A stretch of DNA of 64,000 nt. It comes from Alistipes sp. Marseille-P5061. Lineage in GTDB: Bacteria; Bacteroidota; Bacteroidia; Bacteroidales; Rikenellaceae. Below, one piece after another: positions 34,383 through 42,710 of this stretch (position 1 is the first letter of the stretch; every line of letters begins with the position of its first letter). The notes under the pieces are model-generated. The model ran no database searches, was not told the origin of the DNA, and worked only from the letters and a program-made list of their open reading frames with translations. The stretch covers positions 362,730 through 426,729 of the forward strand of contig NZ_LT985749.1 in assembly GCF_900290115.1 (NCBI RefSeq). The letters are read 5' to 3'. The position numbers and the translations under genes are program-made.

Positions 34383-35657
34383 TCACTCCGCACCGTTCGC
34401 CTCCATCCGTTCGCGCACGCGCAGCCAACCGTCCGTACCGCTCAGAGCCGTTGCCGGCAGCGATGCGCACATCGACGCCAGACGCGACACGGGCACCGCA
34501 AAGCCCAGCTCATGCGCCCCGACCCACGGCCGCACCGAGGGGTCGAAGAGCCCCAGGAAGCAGCGCTGCCCGCCCCGCCGGTTCTCCTCGACGACCCGGG
34601 CAATCATCACGCCGCACCCCGAGCCGAAGGGGGCCGCAACGGCATCTTCGGCATCGTTGTCGTAGGAGGCCCAGGCAAAGAGCCCCGCCAGCATGTCGGG
34701 CCCGGCGAAGAAGAGCAGCCCCTCGGCCCCCTCGAAACTCGCGGCCGCATCGAGCCGCTCGAAGCGGAGCCACGGACGGGGTGCCGGCCGCACGTCGAGC
34801 CGCCGCACATGCTCCGCCACCGATTCGGGGCTCTGCTTGTAACGCTCGCGGCAGGCCACGAAATCGGGCACGCGCGCCGGCAGCGGAGCGAATCCCGTAT
34901 AGAAACGGCCTCCGCCGCAACCGATGTTCGAGGCGTTGAAGGCACACGCGCCGCCCTCGCTGCGCAGCTCGGCAAGTTCGCGGAAGAGGCAGCCGGCCCG
35001 CAGCGGTGCCACGCGCCCGGGCTCCTCCGCATAGCCGAAGAGCAGCGGCAGCGGAGCCTCCCAGCCGAAGGCGCCGCGCAAGGCGGCCACAAGCTCCGCT
35101 GGAGCCATCGGCCCCGGCGGCGTGACCACGCAGTCGAGCAGCACGTCGTGCGGCTCGAGGGGCAGCTCGGCCACCACCTGGTGGGCGTAGCAGACCCCGA
35201 CCTTCACGCCCCGGAACCGGGGGTCCGAGAGGTAGCGGTCGTAGTATCCGCGGCCGCGCCCCATGCGCCCGCCCGCCAGGGTGAAGGCCGTACCGGGGAC
35301 CACCACCAGGTCTATCTCTCCGGGAGGACAGGGCACGGCGTCGGGGCCGGCCTCGAGGATGCCGAAGGCCCCCTCGCGGAGCGTCGCGGGGTCGTACGCC
35401 ACGAACGACATCCGCTCCCCCTCGACGCGCGGCAGCACCACCCGCTTCGTGCGGCTCCAGCGCTCCAGCGCGGCATCGGTGGCCGGCTCGTCGGGCAGCG
35501 CCGCAAAGAGCGCCACCGTCCGCGCCGACGCAAAAAACGGCAGCCGCTCGACCGCCGCAAAGAGCCGCTCCGAAACCTCGGCGCGCACCTCGCCCCGCAA
35601 CGAACGGTTGAGCCGTTTCATCGCGGCGCGTATCTCCTTCTTGCTTCGTCTCTCCAT
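34383..35657 (-). CDS. 5-formyltetrahydrofolate cyclo-ligase fused to a DUF169 domain
   Basis: A 424-residue protein joining two families in one frame. Residues 1-180 are 5-formyl-THF cyclo-ligase (MTHFS): early KKEIRAAMKRLNRSL helix, VVVPGTAF strand, and the GRGRGYYDRYL motif (133-143); this enzyme makes 5,10-methenyl-THF from 5-formyl-THF with ATP. Residues about 186-400 match DUF169 (ArCR): NIGCGGGRFYTGF, CRERYKQSPESV, EGLLFFAGPDMLAGL, AAPFGSGCGVM and LGLFDPSVRPWV. DUF169 normally stands alone. The junction near 180-186 falls at the usual MTHFS end, so this is a clean end-to-end fusion. Confidence 0.88.
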   Translation of the reverse strand: MERRSKKEIRAAMKRLNRSLRGEVRAEVSERLFAAVERLPFFASARTVALFAALPDEPATDAALERWSRTKRVVLPRVEGERMSFVAYDPATLREGAFGILEAGPDAVPCPPGEIDLVVVPGTAFTLAGGRMGRGRGYYDRYLSDPRFRGVKVGVCYAHQVVAELPLEPHDVLLDCVVTPPGPMAPAELVAALRGAFGWEAPLPLLFGYAEEPGRVAPLRAGCLFRELAELRSEGGACAFNASNIGCGGGRFYTGFAPLPARVPDFVACRERYKQSPESVAEHVRRLDVRPAPRPWLRFERLDAAASFEGAEGLLFFAGPDMLAGLFAWASYDNDAEDAVAAPFGSGCGVMIARVVEENRRGGQRCFLGLFDPSVRPWVGAHELGFAVPVSRLASMCASLPATALSGTDGWLRVRERMEANGAE

Positions 35658-35702
35658 GTTCAGTTTCAGTACAAAATTCCCGTCAAATTCCCGGCTCCGA
35701 GC

Positions 35703-35733
35703 TTTGTTATTCCGCAAACAATGGCTATATTTG
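35703..35733 (+). promoter_or_regulatory. Promoter of frdCAB
   Basis: TTTG (35703-35706), 19 bp, TATATTTG (35726-35733): an exact consensus match, 50 bp before the frdC start. Confidence 0.8.
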
Positions 35734-35756
35734 CGCTCGGGAACACAAATCACAAA

Positions 35757-35764
35757 CAAATATA
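35757..35764 (-). promoter_or_regulatory. Possible -7 element for the MTHFS-DUF169 gene
   Basis: Minus-strand TATATTTG (35764-35757), about 100 bp before the start at 35657. It lies downstream of the frd transcription start, so the two promoters face away from each other and overlap in leader sequence. No -33 was found. Confidence 0.4.
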
Positions 35765-35783
35765 AACAAATTTTTCAATTATT

Positions 35784-36482
35784 ATGAGCTGCTTTTTAAC
35801 CAATTCATCTCTTGGCAAGAAGTTAGTAATGAGCGTGACAGGCTGTTTCCTCGTGCTCTTTATCCTCTTCCACATGTCCATGAACGTCGTGGCGATTGTC
35901 TCGCCCGAGGGTTACAACTCGATTTGCGCGTTCCTGGGCGCCAACTGGTATGCACTGGCCGGCACCGTCGTTCTGGCCGCAGGCGTACTGATTCACTTCA
36001 TCTACGCCCTCGTCCTCACGGTGAACAACTACCGTGCACGAGGCAACGAGCGTTACGCCGTCACGGTCAAGGAGAAGGGCGTACAGTGGGCTTCGAAGAA
36101 CATGCTGCTGCTGGGATGGATTATCCTGGGCGGACTGCTGCTCCACCTGTTCAACTTCTGGTCGAAGATGCAGCTCGTGGAAATCATGGGCCAGCACCAG
36201 AACTCGCTGGGCTTCGGCCCCGCCGACGGTGCTTCGCTCATCGCCTACACCTTCTCGCAGTGGTACTACGTGATTATCTATCTGCTGTGGTTTGCCGCCC
36301 TGTGGTTCCACCTCACGCACGGCGTGTGGTCGATGTTCCAGACCGTGGGCTGGGCCAACAACACGTGGTATCCCCGTCTGAAGTGCATCGCCAACATCGT
36401 CGCCACGATTGTATTCCTGGGCTTCGCGCTGGTGGTTGTCATCTTCTTCCTCAAGAGCATCTGCTGCTGCGGCGCATGCTAA
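35784..36482 (+). CDS. frdC: Fumarate reductase/succinate dehydrogenase cytochrome b subunit
   Basis: A 232-residue, five-helix membrane anchor carrying heme b and passing electrons from menaquinol to the flavoprotein. Transmembrane helices lie at about 14-36, 57-80, 107-126, 153-174 and 197-222. Likely heme ligands are among His30, His71, His121, His176 and His179; the Wolinella/Bacteroides diheme type uses four. A CCCGAC tail ends the protein. Together with FrdA and FrdB it makes the terminal reductase of anaerobic Bacteroidota that converts fumarate to succinate. Promoter 50 bp upstream. Confidence 0.93.
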   Translation: MSCFLTNSSLGKKLVMSVTGCFLVLFILFHMSMNVVAIVSPEGYNSICAFLGANWYALAGTVVLAAGVLIHFIYALVLTVNNYRARGNERYAVTVKEKGVQWASKNMLLLGWIILGGLLLHLFNFWSKMQLVEIMGQHQNSLGFGPADGASLIAYTFSQWYYVIIYLLWFAALWFHLTHGVWSMFQTVGWANNTWYPRLKCIANIVATIVFLGFALVVVIFFLKSICCCGAC

Positions 36483-36599
36483 TTCCGGTCCGGCTCCGCA
36501 TGCCGGCTTCCGCGCGGCTCTCCGGCCCGCGGTGCAATCCCTGAGGGAAGGCATGCGACACGGCTAAGTGATTCAACAAAAAATAAACACACAACAGAT

Positions 36600-38546
36600 A
36601 TGGCTTTCAAATTAGATGCAAAAATTCCTGCCGGCGAACTCGCACAGAAGTGGAGCAACCACAAGGCAGCTATCAAGGTCGTAAGCCCCGCAAACAAGCG
36701 CAAGCTCGACATCATCATCGTCGGAACGGGTCTGGGCGGTGCCTCCGCAGCCGCTTCGCTCGGTGAACTGGGATACAACGTCAAGGTATTCTGCATCCAG
36801 GACTCGCCCCGCCGCGCACACTCGATTGCGGCTCAGGGCGGTATCAACGCAGCCAAGAACTACCAGAACGACAACGACTCGGTATATCGTCTCTTCTACG
36901 ACACCATCAAGGGCGGCGACTACCGCGCCCGCGAGGCCAACGTCTACCGTCTGGCCGAGGTTTCGAACCTCATCATCGACCAGTGCGTGGCTCAGGGCGT
37001 CCCCTTCGCACGCGAATACGGCGGCCTGCTGGCCAACCGTTCGTTCGGCGGCGCGCAGGTATCGCGTACGTTCTACGCCCGCGGCCAGACCGGACAGCAG
37101 CTGCTGCTGGGCGCCTATGCGGCCCTCAACAAGGAGATTGCCGCCGGCACGGTGAAGAGCTACCCGCGTCACGAGATGCTCGACATCGTCATCGAGGACG
37201 GTGAGGCCCGCGGTATCATCGCCCGCAACCTCGTTACGGGTGAAATCGAGCGCTTCGGCGCCCACGCCGTCGTGCTGGCCACGGGCGGCTACGGCAACGT
37301 CTTCTTCCTCTCGACCAACGCCATGGCTTCGAACGGCTCGGCCGCATTCCAGTGCTACCGCAAGGGTGCCGGCTTCGCCAACCCCTGCTTCACGCAGATT
37401 CACCCCACCTGCATCCCCGTACACGGCGACCAGCAGTCGAAACTGACCCTCATGTCGGAGTCGCTGCGTAACGACGGCCGCATCTGGGTTCCCAAGAAGC
37501 TTGAGGACGTGAAGGCCATCCGCTCGGGCGCCAAGAAGCCCTCGGACATTCCCGAAGAGGACCGCGACTACTATCTGGAGCGCCGCTACCCGGCCTTCGG
37601 CAACCTCGTGCCGCGTGACGTCGCTTCGCGTGCCGCCAAGGAGCGCTGCGATGCCGGCTACGGTGTCAACGAGACGGGTCTGGCCGTATTCCTCGACTTC
37701 AAGACTGCCATCGAGCGTCTGGGCAAGGAGCGCATCAAGCAGCGCTACGGCAACCTCTTCGACATGTACGAGGAGATTACCGACGTGAACCCCTACGAGC
37801 AGCCGATGCAGATTTTCCCGGCCGTGCACTACACGATGGGCGGTCTGTGGGTTGACTACAACCTAATGACCACCATCCCGGGCCTCTACGCCATCGGCGA
37901 GTGCAACTTCTCGGACCACGGGGCCAACCGTCTGGGTGCCTCGGCCCTGATGCAGGGTCTGGCCGACGGTTACTTCGTGCTGCCCTACACCATCGGCGAC
38001 TACCTCTCGCACAAGATTCAGGCTCCGAAGGTGAAGACCGACACCAAGGCATTCGACGAGGCCGAGAAGAACGTCAAGGCTCGCATCGAGAAGCTCCTCT
38101 CCATCAACGGCAAGCAGTCGGTGGACGACATCCACAAGAAGCTGGGCCACATCATGTGGGAGAACGTCGGCATGGCCCGTACGAAGGAGTCGCTCGAGAA
38201 GGCCATCACCGAAATCCAGGCCCTGCGCAAGGAGTTCTGGAAGGATGTCAAGGTCGTAGGCCGCGCCGACGACTTCAACGTCGAGCTGGAGAAGGCGCTC
38301 CGTGTGGCCGACTTCCTCGAACTGGGCGAGCTGATGGCCCGTGACGCCCTCCTCCGCGAGGAGTCGTGCGGCGGTCACTTCCGCGTCGAGCACCAGACCG
38401 AAGAGGGCGAGGCAAAGCGCGACGACGAGAACTTCGTATACGCCGCCGTCTGGGAGTACAAGGGTATGGACGAGGCTCCCGAGATGACCAAGGAGCCGCT
38501 GAACTTCGAGTTCGTACACCCGGCACAGCGCAACTACAAGGACTAA
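36600..38546 (+). CDS. frdA: Fumarate reductase flavoprotein subunit
   Basis: A 648-residue flavoprotein that reduces fumarate to succinate at the inner membrane's cytoplasmic face. The FAD-binding Rossmann motif is GTGLGGASA (42-50); the covalent FAD histidine is His74 in [11 protein letters not shown]. The dicarboxylate-binding region follows with [16 protein letters not shown] and [10 protein letters not shown], and the C-terminal helical domain ends normally. Length suits the Bacteroides-type enzyme. Second gene of the frdCAB operon, 117 bp after frdC. Confidence 0.96.
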   Translation: MAFKLDAKIPAGELAQKWSNHKAAIKVVSPANKRKLDIIIVGTGLGGASAAASLGELGYNVKVFCIQDSPRRAHSIAAQGGINAAKNYQNDNDSVYRLFYDTIKGGDYRAREANVYRLAEVSNLIIDQCVAQGVPFAREYGGLLANRSFGGAQVSRTFYARGQTGQQLLLGAYAALNKEIAAGTVKSYPRHEMLDIVIEDGEARGIIARNLVTGEIERFGAHAVVLATGGYGNVFFLSTNAMASNGSAAFQCYRKGAGFANPCFTQIHPTCIPVHGDQQSKLTLMSESLRNDGRIWVPKKLEDVKAIRSGAKKPSDIPEEDRDYYLERRYPAFGNLVPRDVASRAAKERCDAGYGVNETGLAVFLDFKTAIERLGKERIKQRYGNLFDMYEEITDVNPYEQPMQIFPAVHYTMGGLWVDYNLMTTIPGLYAIGECNFSDHGANRLGASALMQGLADGYFVLPYTIGDYLSHKIQAPKVKTDTKAFDEAEKNVKARIEKLLSINGKQSVDDIHKKLGHIMWENVGMARTKESLEKAITEIQALRKEFWKDVKVVGRADDFNVELEKALRVADFLELGELMARDALLREESCGGHFRVEHQTEEGEAKRDDENFVYAAVWEYKGMDEAPEMTKEPLNFEFVHPAQRNYKD

Positions 38547-38585
38547 TGCCATTTTGACGTTGAACTTTAATAACAATTTGAAACT

Positions 38586-39329
38586 ATGAATTTTACATTA
38601 AAGATATGGCGTCAAAAGGACGCTAAGAGCAAAGGCGCGTTCGAGACCTACAAGGTCGAGAACATCTCGGAGGACACCTCGTTCCTCGAAATGCTCGATA
38701 TCCTGAACAACGACCTCGTACATGCGGGCAAGGAGCCCGTGGCATTCGACCACGACTGCCGCGAGGGTATCTGCGGCATGTGCTCGCTGCACATCGACGG
38801 CCGTGCACACGGTCCGGGCGACGGTGCCACGACCTGCCAGATTTACATGCGCCGCTTCAAGGATGGTGCGACCATCACCATCGAGCCGTGGCGTTCGGCC
38901 GCCTTCCCGATTATCAAGGACCTGGTGGTCAACCGCAGCGCCTACGACCAGATTCTCCAGGCCGGCGGCTTCATCTCGGTACGCACCAACTCGGTGCCCG
39001 ACGGCAACGCCATTCCCATTCCGAAGGAGGATGCCGACGAGTCGATGGATGCAGCAGCCTGCATCGGCTGCGGTGCCTGCGCCGCAACCTGCAAGAACGG
39101 CTCGGCGATGCTCTTCGTGGCTGCCCGCGTATCGTCGCTGGCCAAGCTGCCGCAGGGCCGCATCGAGGGTGCCCGCCGTGCCAAGGCGATGGTAGCCAAG
39201 ATGGACGAGCTGGGCTTCGGCAACTGCACCAACACGGGTGCCTGCCAGGCCGAGTGCCCCAAGCAGATTTCGATTGCCCACATCGCGCGTCTGAACCGCG
39301 AGTTCCTCTCGGCAAAGTTCGAGGACTAA
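38586..39329 (+). CDS. frdB: Fumarate reductase iron-sulfur subunit
   Basis: A 247-residue subunit relaying electrons between FrdC and FrdA. The plant-ferredoxin [2Fe-2S] ligands are Cys58, Cys63, Cys66 and Cys84. The C-terminal domain carries the [4Fe-4S] motif [11 protein letters not shown] and the [3Fe-4S] motif in the [12 protein letters not shown] region. Starts 39 bp after frdA. A strong terminator follows 29 bp past the stop. Confidence 0.96.
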   Translation: MNFTLKIWRQKDAKSKGAFETYKVENISEDTSFLEMLDILNNDLVHAGKEPVAFDHDCREGICGMCSLHIDGRAHGPGDGATTCQIYMRRFKDGATITIEPWRSAAFPIIKDLVVNRSAYDQILQAGGFISVRTNSVPDGNAIPIPKEDADESMDAAACIGCGACAATCKNGSAMLFVAARVSSLAKLPQGRIEGARRAKAMVAKMDELGFGNCTNTGACQAECPKQISIAHIARLNREFLSAKFED

Positions 39330-39358
39330 GCCCCCGACGCCGAAAGGCATACGACAAC

Positions 39359-39391
39359 GCCCTGCAACCGTCGGGTTGCAGGGCATTTTTT
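39359..39391 (+). terminator. Rho-independent terminator of the frd operon
   Basis: Perfect 11-bp stem (39359-39369 with 39374-39384, arm GCCCTGCAACC), loop GTCG, then ATTTTTT. Confidence 0.9.
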
Positions 39392-39416
39392 ATAAAGGTG
39401 GCACAGAAGCAAGCCG

Positions 39417-39743
39417 GACAGCGGGCAAAAGCATCCGAATAGAGACAGCGAAATTCCGGCAAGGGCGGCAGAAGACCCCGGCGAAGAGGCAGCGACTCGG
39501 CGAGGACTGCGGAGGCCGGCAAAGGAGACAGAGACCGGCAAAAGAGTCAGAAGCCCCGGCGAGAACGGCAGAGGTCCCGGCAAGGGCGGCAGAAGCCACA
39601 AGGACAGCGCAGCTCCGGCGAAAGGGACGAAGACCCGGCGGGGGCGGCAGAAACTACAAGGCAGTGCACCCTCCAGCGAAGACGACACTGCCCCGGCAAA
39701 GACGGCACAGCGCGACCGGCAAAGACGGCGCAGCACCACCAAC
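39417..39743. repeat. Degenerate ~20-bp tandem repeats in a gene-free spacer
   Basis: About a dozen imperfect copies of a unit like CCGGCAAAGACGGCAGAAG, some separated by short spacers, lie between the frd terminator and the terminator of the transaldolase gene. The plus strand is strongly purine-rich. Both strands are open over parts of it, but the coded peptides are low-complexity, so I treat it as non-coding. Confidence 0.7.
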
Positions 39744-39781
39744 AAAAAAGAGGCAGACCCGCCAACCGGCAGGTCTGCCTC
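39744..39781 (-). terminator. Terminator for the transaldolase-like gene
   Basis: Minus-strand stem of 14 bp with one mismatch (39781-39768 with 39763-39750, arm GAGGCAGACC), followed by TTTTTT (39749-39744). Confidence 0.85.
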
Positions 39782-39801
39782 AACCGTTCCGCGCGGCGGA
39801 G

Positions 39802-40458
39802 CTATCCATTCACCCGCGCATGGTCGGCCAGGAACTGGGCAAGACCGCTGTCGGTAAGCGGATGCTTGAGCAGCCCCTTGATGGCGGCCAGCGGGCAGGT
39901 TGCCACGTCGGCCCCCGCATCGAGGCAGCGGATGATGTGGTTCGTATGGCGAATCGAGGCAGCCAGCACCTGCGTCTGATAGCCGTAGGTGCGATAGACG
40001 CGCACGATGTGAGCCACGAGCCCCACGCCGTCCTCCGAGATGTCGTCCAGACGTCCGACAAAGGGCGAGACGTAGGTCGCACCCGCCTTGGCCGCCAGCA
40101 GCGCCTGTCCCACCGAGAAGACCAGCGTGCAGTTGGTGCGGATGCCGCGCCCGGCAAAGTACTTCACGGCGCGGATGCCGTCGGCCGTGCAGGGGAGCTT
40201 CACTACGATGTGGGGGTGTAGCGCCGCCAGCTGCTCGCCTTCGCGCACCATGCCCTCGAAGTCGGTGGCAATCACCTCGGCGCTCACGTCGCCGTCGACG
40301 ATGTTGCAGATTTCGACGTAGTGGCGGTGGCACGCCTCCTCGCCGCGGATGTTCTCCTTCGCCATGAGCGAGGGATTGGTGGTCACGCCGTCGAGCACGC
40401 CCATCGCGTTGGCCTCGCGAATCTGGTCGAGATTCGCCGTATCGATGAAGAATTTCAT
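39802..40458 (-). CDS. Transaldolase / fructose-6-phosphate aldolase-type enzyme
   Basis: A 218-residue small transaldolase (TalC/MipB class). It opens MKFFIDTANLDQIREA and has the Schiff-base lysine Lys87 in IVVKLPCT, plus GVTTNPSL and CTLVFSVGQALLAAKAGATYVSPF. Enzymes of this length are transaldolases or fructose-6-phosphate aldolases; sequence alone does not separate the two here. In Bacteroidota it usually supplies transaldolase for the non-oxidative pentose phosphate pathway. Single gene with its own terminator. Confidence 0.9.
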   Translation of the reverse strand: MKFFIDTANLDQIREANAMGVLDGVTTNPSLMAKENIRGEEACHRHYVEICNIVDGDVSAEVIATDFEGMVREGEQLAALHPHIVVKLPCTADGIRAVKYFAGRGIRTNCTLVFSVGQALLAAKAGATYVSPFVGRLDDISEDGVGLVAHIVRVYRTYGYQTQVLAASIRHTNHIIRCLDAGADVATCPLAAIKGLLKHPLTDSGLAQFLADHARVNG

Positions 40459-40490
40459 GGTTGAAAGGTTAATTTGGGTTTTAGGTTTTC

Positions 40491-40498
40491 TAAAGGTA
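40491..40498 (-). promoter_or_regulatory. Possible -7 element for the transaldolase gene
   Basis: Minus-strand TACCTTTA, one mismatch from TAnnTTTG, 33 bp before the start. Confidence 0.35.
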
Positions 40499-40628
40499 CG
40501 AAAAAAAGCGGCTCCTGCTCCACACCGCTCCGCTTTTCGACGATTTTCCGGCCGCACGCCCCCGCCCCACCCCGCCTCGGACCGTGGGAAAGGGAGAAAT
40601 CACATTTTTTCGAGAAAAATTAGTACTT

Positions 40629-40644
40629 TGTATTGCATAATACA
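40629..40644. promoter_or_regulatory. Candidate PadR operator
   Basis: TGTATT-GCAT-AATACA, a palindrome with 6-bp arms and 4-bp spacer, 12 bp upstream of the -7 element of the operon that encodes PadR. PadR proteins often bind this kind of AT-rich inverted repeat and repress their own operon. Confidence 0.5.
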
Positions 40645-40655
40645 TTTCCGCGCAT

Positions 40656-40663
40656 TATATTTG
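40656..40663 (+). promoter_or_regulatory. -7 element of the PspC/PadR operon
   Basis: TATATTTG, with TTG at 40633-40635, a 20-bp spacer. The palindrome at 40629-40644 overlaps this spacer and the -33. Confidence 0.6.
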
Positions 40664-40719
40664 CAGTACGAAAATAACCTATATCAAAAAATAACCTTAC
40701 AAATTTACAACCTGCGACC

Positions 40720-41223
40720 ATGAAAGAGACCATCAACGCCAACATCGGCTCGCTGGCATTCACACTCGACCGCGACGCGTACGAAAAGCTCAAGGCCTAC
40801 TTCGCCGACATCCGCAGGCGGCTGCCCGAGGGGGATACCGAGACGCTCGACGACATCGAGCGCCGCATGGCCGAAATCTTCCGCGAAAAGGTGAACACAC
40901 CGATGCGGGTGGTCACCCTCGACATCGTCCAGGCGGCCATCGCACAGATGGGTGCTCCCGACGACTTCGGAGCTCCGCGCAGCGGAGGCGAGGAGGCCGA
41001 ATGCGAAGAGCAGCCCCGCGAAGTGCTCCGCCGCCAGCTGCGCCGCTCGCGCAAGGACCGCTCGATAGCCGGCATCTGCGGCGGCATCGCCGAGTTCTTC
41101 GATACGGACCCGACCCCCATCCGGCTCGCAACGCTGCTGCTGATTCTCTTCGGCGGACTCTCGCTCTGGGTCTACATCCTGCTCTGGATTGTCATCCCGA
41201 ACGCCCCCGAAACCGACAACTAA
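40720..41223 (+). CDS. PspC-domain protein with N-terminal charged domain, operon gene 1
   Basis: A 167-residue protein. The N-terminal ~85 residues (INANIGSLAFTLDRDAYEKLKAYF, then DIERRMAEIF) recur at the start of the fifth gene of this operon. The C-terminal PspC domain (about 108-165) begins KDRSIAGICGGIAEFFDTDP and includes one strong transmembrane segment (about 137-160). PspC proteins sense or respond to inner-membrane stress and anchor regulators; the exact role here is unknown. First gene of a five-gene unit with PadR. Confidence 0.85.
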   Translation: MKETINANIGSLAFTLDRDAYEKLKAYFADIRRRLPEGDTETLDDIERRMAEIFREKVNTPMRVVTLDIVQAAIAQMGAPDDFGAPRSGGEEAECEEQPREVLRRQLRRSRKDRSIAGICGGIAEFFDTDPTPIRLATLLLILFGGLSLWVYILLWIVIPNAPETDN

Positions 41224-41235
41224 AAAGACCTGACC

Positions 41236-41451
41236 ATGAATACGAACACACGACCGAAACTCTACCGTTCGACGGACCGCGTCATAGGCGGCGTCTGTGG
41301 CGGAATTGCCGAATACTTCGGACTCGACATCTCGACGATTCGCATCGTCACCCTGATTCTGATTCTCTTCGGCGGGCTCTCGCTCTGGGTCTACATCCTG
41401 CTCTGGATTATCATCCCGAACGCTCCCGACCGTTACACCCTAAACCGATAA
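41236..41451 (+). CDS. Small stand-alone PspC protein, operon gene 2
   Basis: A 71-residue protein that is almost only a PspC domain: RSTDRVIGGVCGGIAEYFGLD followed by a single hydrophobic segment (about 38-62). The stretch from the PspC core onward is nearly the same as the C-terminus of the preceding gene (ILILFGGLSLWVYILLWI), suggesting tandem duplication. Starts 12 bp after gene 1 and ends 4 bp before padR. Confidence 0.88.
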   Translation: MNTNTRPKLYRSTDRVIGGVCGGIAEYFGLDISTIRIVTLILILFGGLSLWVYILLWIIIPNAPDRYTLNR

Positions 41452-41455
41452 CGTC

Positions 41456-41794
41456 ATGGCTGAAGACAATGTAAAGGTACAGATGCGCAAGGGCATCCTT
41501 GAATACTGCATTCTCGCCATTCTTTCGCGGGAGGATTCCTACGCGCCGAAAATCATCGCCGAGCTCAAGGAGGCCCGGATGATTGTGGTCGAGGGTACGC
41601 TCTACCCGATTCTCACCCGGCAGAAAAACGCCGGACTGCTCACCTACCGCTGGGAGGAGTCCCCGCAGGGACCTCCCCGCAAGTACTACTCGCTCACCGA
41701 GAAGGGACGCGAAAGCCTCGCACAGCTCGACGAGGCGTGGGACGAACTCGTCCGACAGATTCAAGTCATCCGTCACGGAAAACCACAGGAATAA
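41456..41794 (+). CDS. PadR-family transcriptional regulator, operon gene 3
   Basis: A 112-residue PadR protein with the typical winged HTH: MRKGILEYCILAILS, YAPKIIAEL, GTLYPILTRQKNAGLL and a PPRKYYSLTEKGRE wing. Dimeric repressors of this family act on membrane-stress and drug-response genes. It is encoded inside the operon whose promoter carries a palindrome, so autoregulation is likely (inference). Starts 4 bp after the stop of the small PspC gene. Confidence 0.92.
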   Translation: MAEDNVKVQMRKGILEYCILAILSREDSYAPKIIAELKEARMIVVEGTLYPILTRQKNAGLLTYRWEESPQGPPRKYYSLTEKGRESLAQLDEAWDELVRQIQVIRHGKPQE

Positions 41795-41816
41795 CCATCA
41801 AAAAAAGACCAATACC

Positions 41817-42665
41817 ATGAAAACACGATTCATCACCGCCATTCTGCTCCTCGCCGCTCTGGTCGGCTCGTCGCTCAACGCCCAGGCCGCATGGCCCGGC
41901 AAACGCTGCAAGGGGAGCGGCAAACTCATCACCCGCGAAATTGCGGTGGCTCCCTTCACGGCCCTTGAGGTCAGCAACGGCGCCAACGTAACCCTCACCA
42001 CGGGCTCGGGTCCGGCCGTGGTCGAGACCGACGACAACATGATGGAGTATGTCGAGGTCAAGGTGGAGGACGGAACGCTTACCATCGGCTTCGAAGGCGA
42101 GTGCACGAGCCTGACCAACGTCACGCTGCGCGTCACCGTCCCGACCGACGGCCGGTTGAACCGGCTGCGCGCCTCGGGCGCCTCGAAGATTGTCGCCGAA
42201 CCCGTACTGCAGAGCAAGAACCTCAAGCTGCGCCTCTCGGGGGCCTCGAAGCTGGTTGCCGTCGTCAAGTGCGGCACCTGCGCCCTGGACATCTCGGGAG
42301 CCTCGAAGGCCGAAGTGGGCGGCGACATGGATGTCTGCGAGGCCGAGGTCTCGGGCGCCTCGAACCTCAACCTGGTGGCCAAGGCCGACCGCTGCCTGCT
42401 CGATGCCTCGGGCGCCTCGAAAATCAACGCCTCGGGCTCGGCCAACTTCGCCAGCATCGAGGTCTCGGGCGCCTCGAACTTCAACGCCGAGGACTTCGTC
42501 ACCACGACCTGCGTCGTCAGCGCCTCGGGCGCCTCGAACGCCCGCGTCAACTGCTCGAGCAAGCTGACGGCCGAGGCCAGCAGCGCCTCGAAAATCACCT
42601 ACTCGGGCAACTGCACGAACAACACGATTGAGAGCTCGGGCGCCTCGACCGTAAAGCGCAAGTAA
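41817..42665 (+). CDS. DUF2807 (head GIN domain) secreted protein, operon gene 4
   Basis: A 282-residue protein with a signal peptide (about 1-24) and a long beta-helical GIN/DUF2807 domain. The motif SGASK or SGASN recurs about eight times at roughly 20-residue spacing (for example LRASGASKIVAEP, LRLSGASKLVAV, ALDISGASKAEVG), typical of the stacked turns of this family. At the DNA level the repeat CTCGGGCGCCTCGAA recurs. GIN proteins are periplasmic or surface proteins of unknown ligand. I start at the ATG at 41817, just before the signal. Confidence 0.88.
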   Translation: MKTRFITAILLLAALVGSSLNAQAAWPGKRCKGSGKLITREIAVAPFTALEVSNGANVTLTTGSGPAVVETDDNMMEYVEVKVEDGTLTIGFEGECTSLTNVTLRVTVPTDGRLNRLRASGASKIVAEPVLQSKNLKLRLSGASKLVAVVKCGTCALDISGASKAEVGGDMDVCEAEVSGASNLNLVAKADRCLLDASGASKINASGSANFASIEVSGASNFNAEDFVTTTCVVSASGASNARVNCSSKLTAEASSASKITYSGNCTNNTIESSGASTVKRK

Positions 42666-42710
42666 AACCGGCAGCACACGCATCGAACAACCCTCGAAAC
42701 AGACAACGCC

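Noticed and set aside
39417-39743. Coding sequence with low-complexity repeats on either strand
   Set aside because: Both strands give low-complexity peptides with no family sign; two terminators flank the region and no promoter leads into it.
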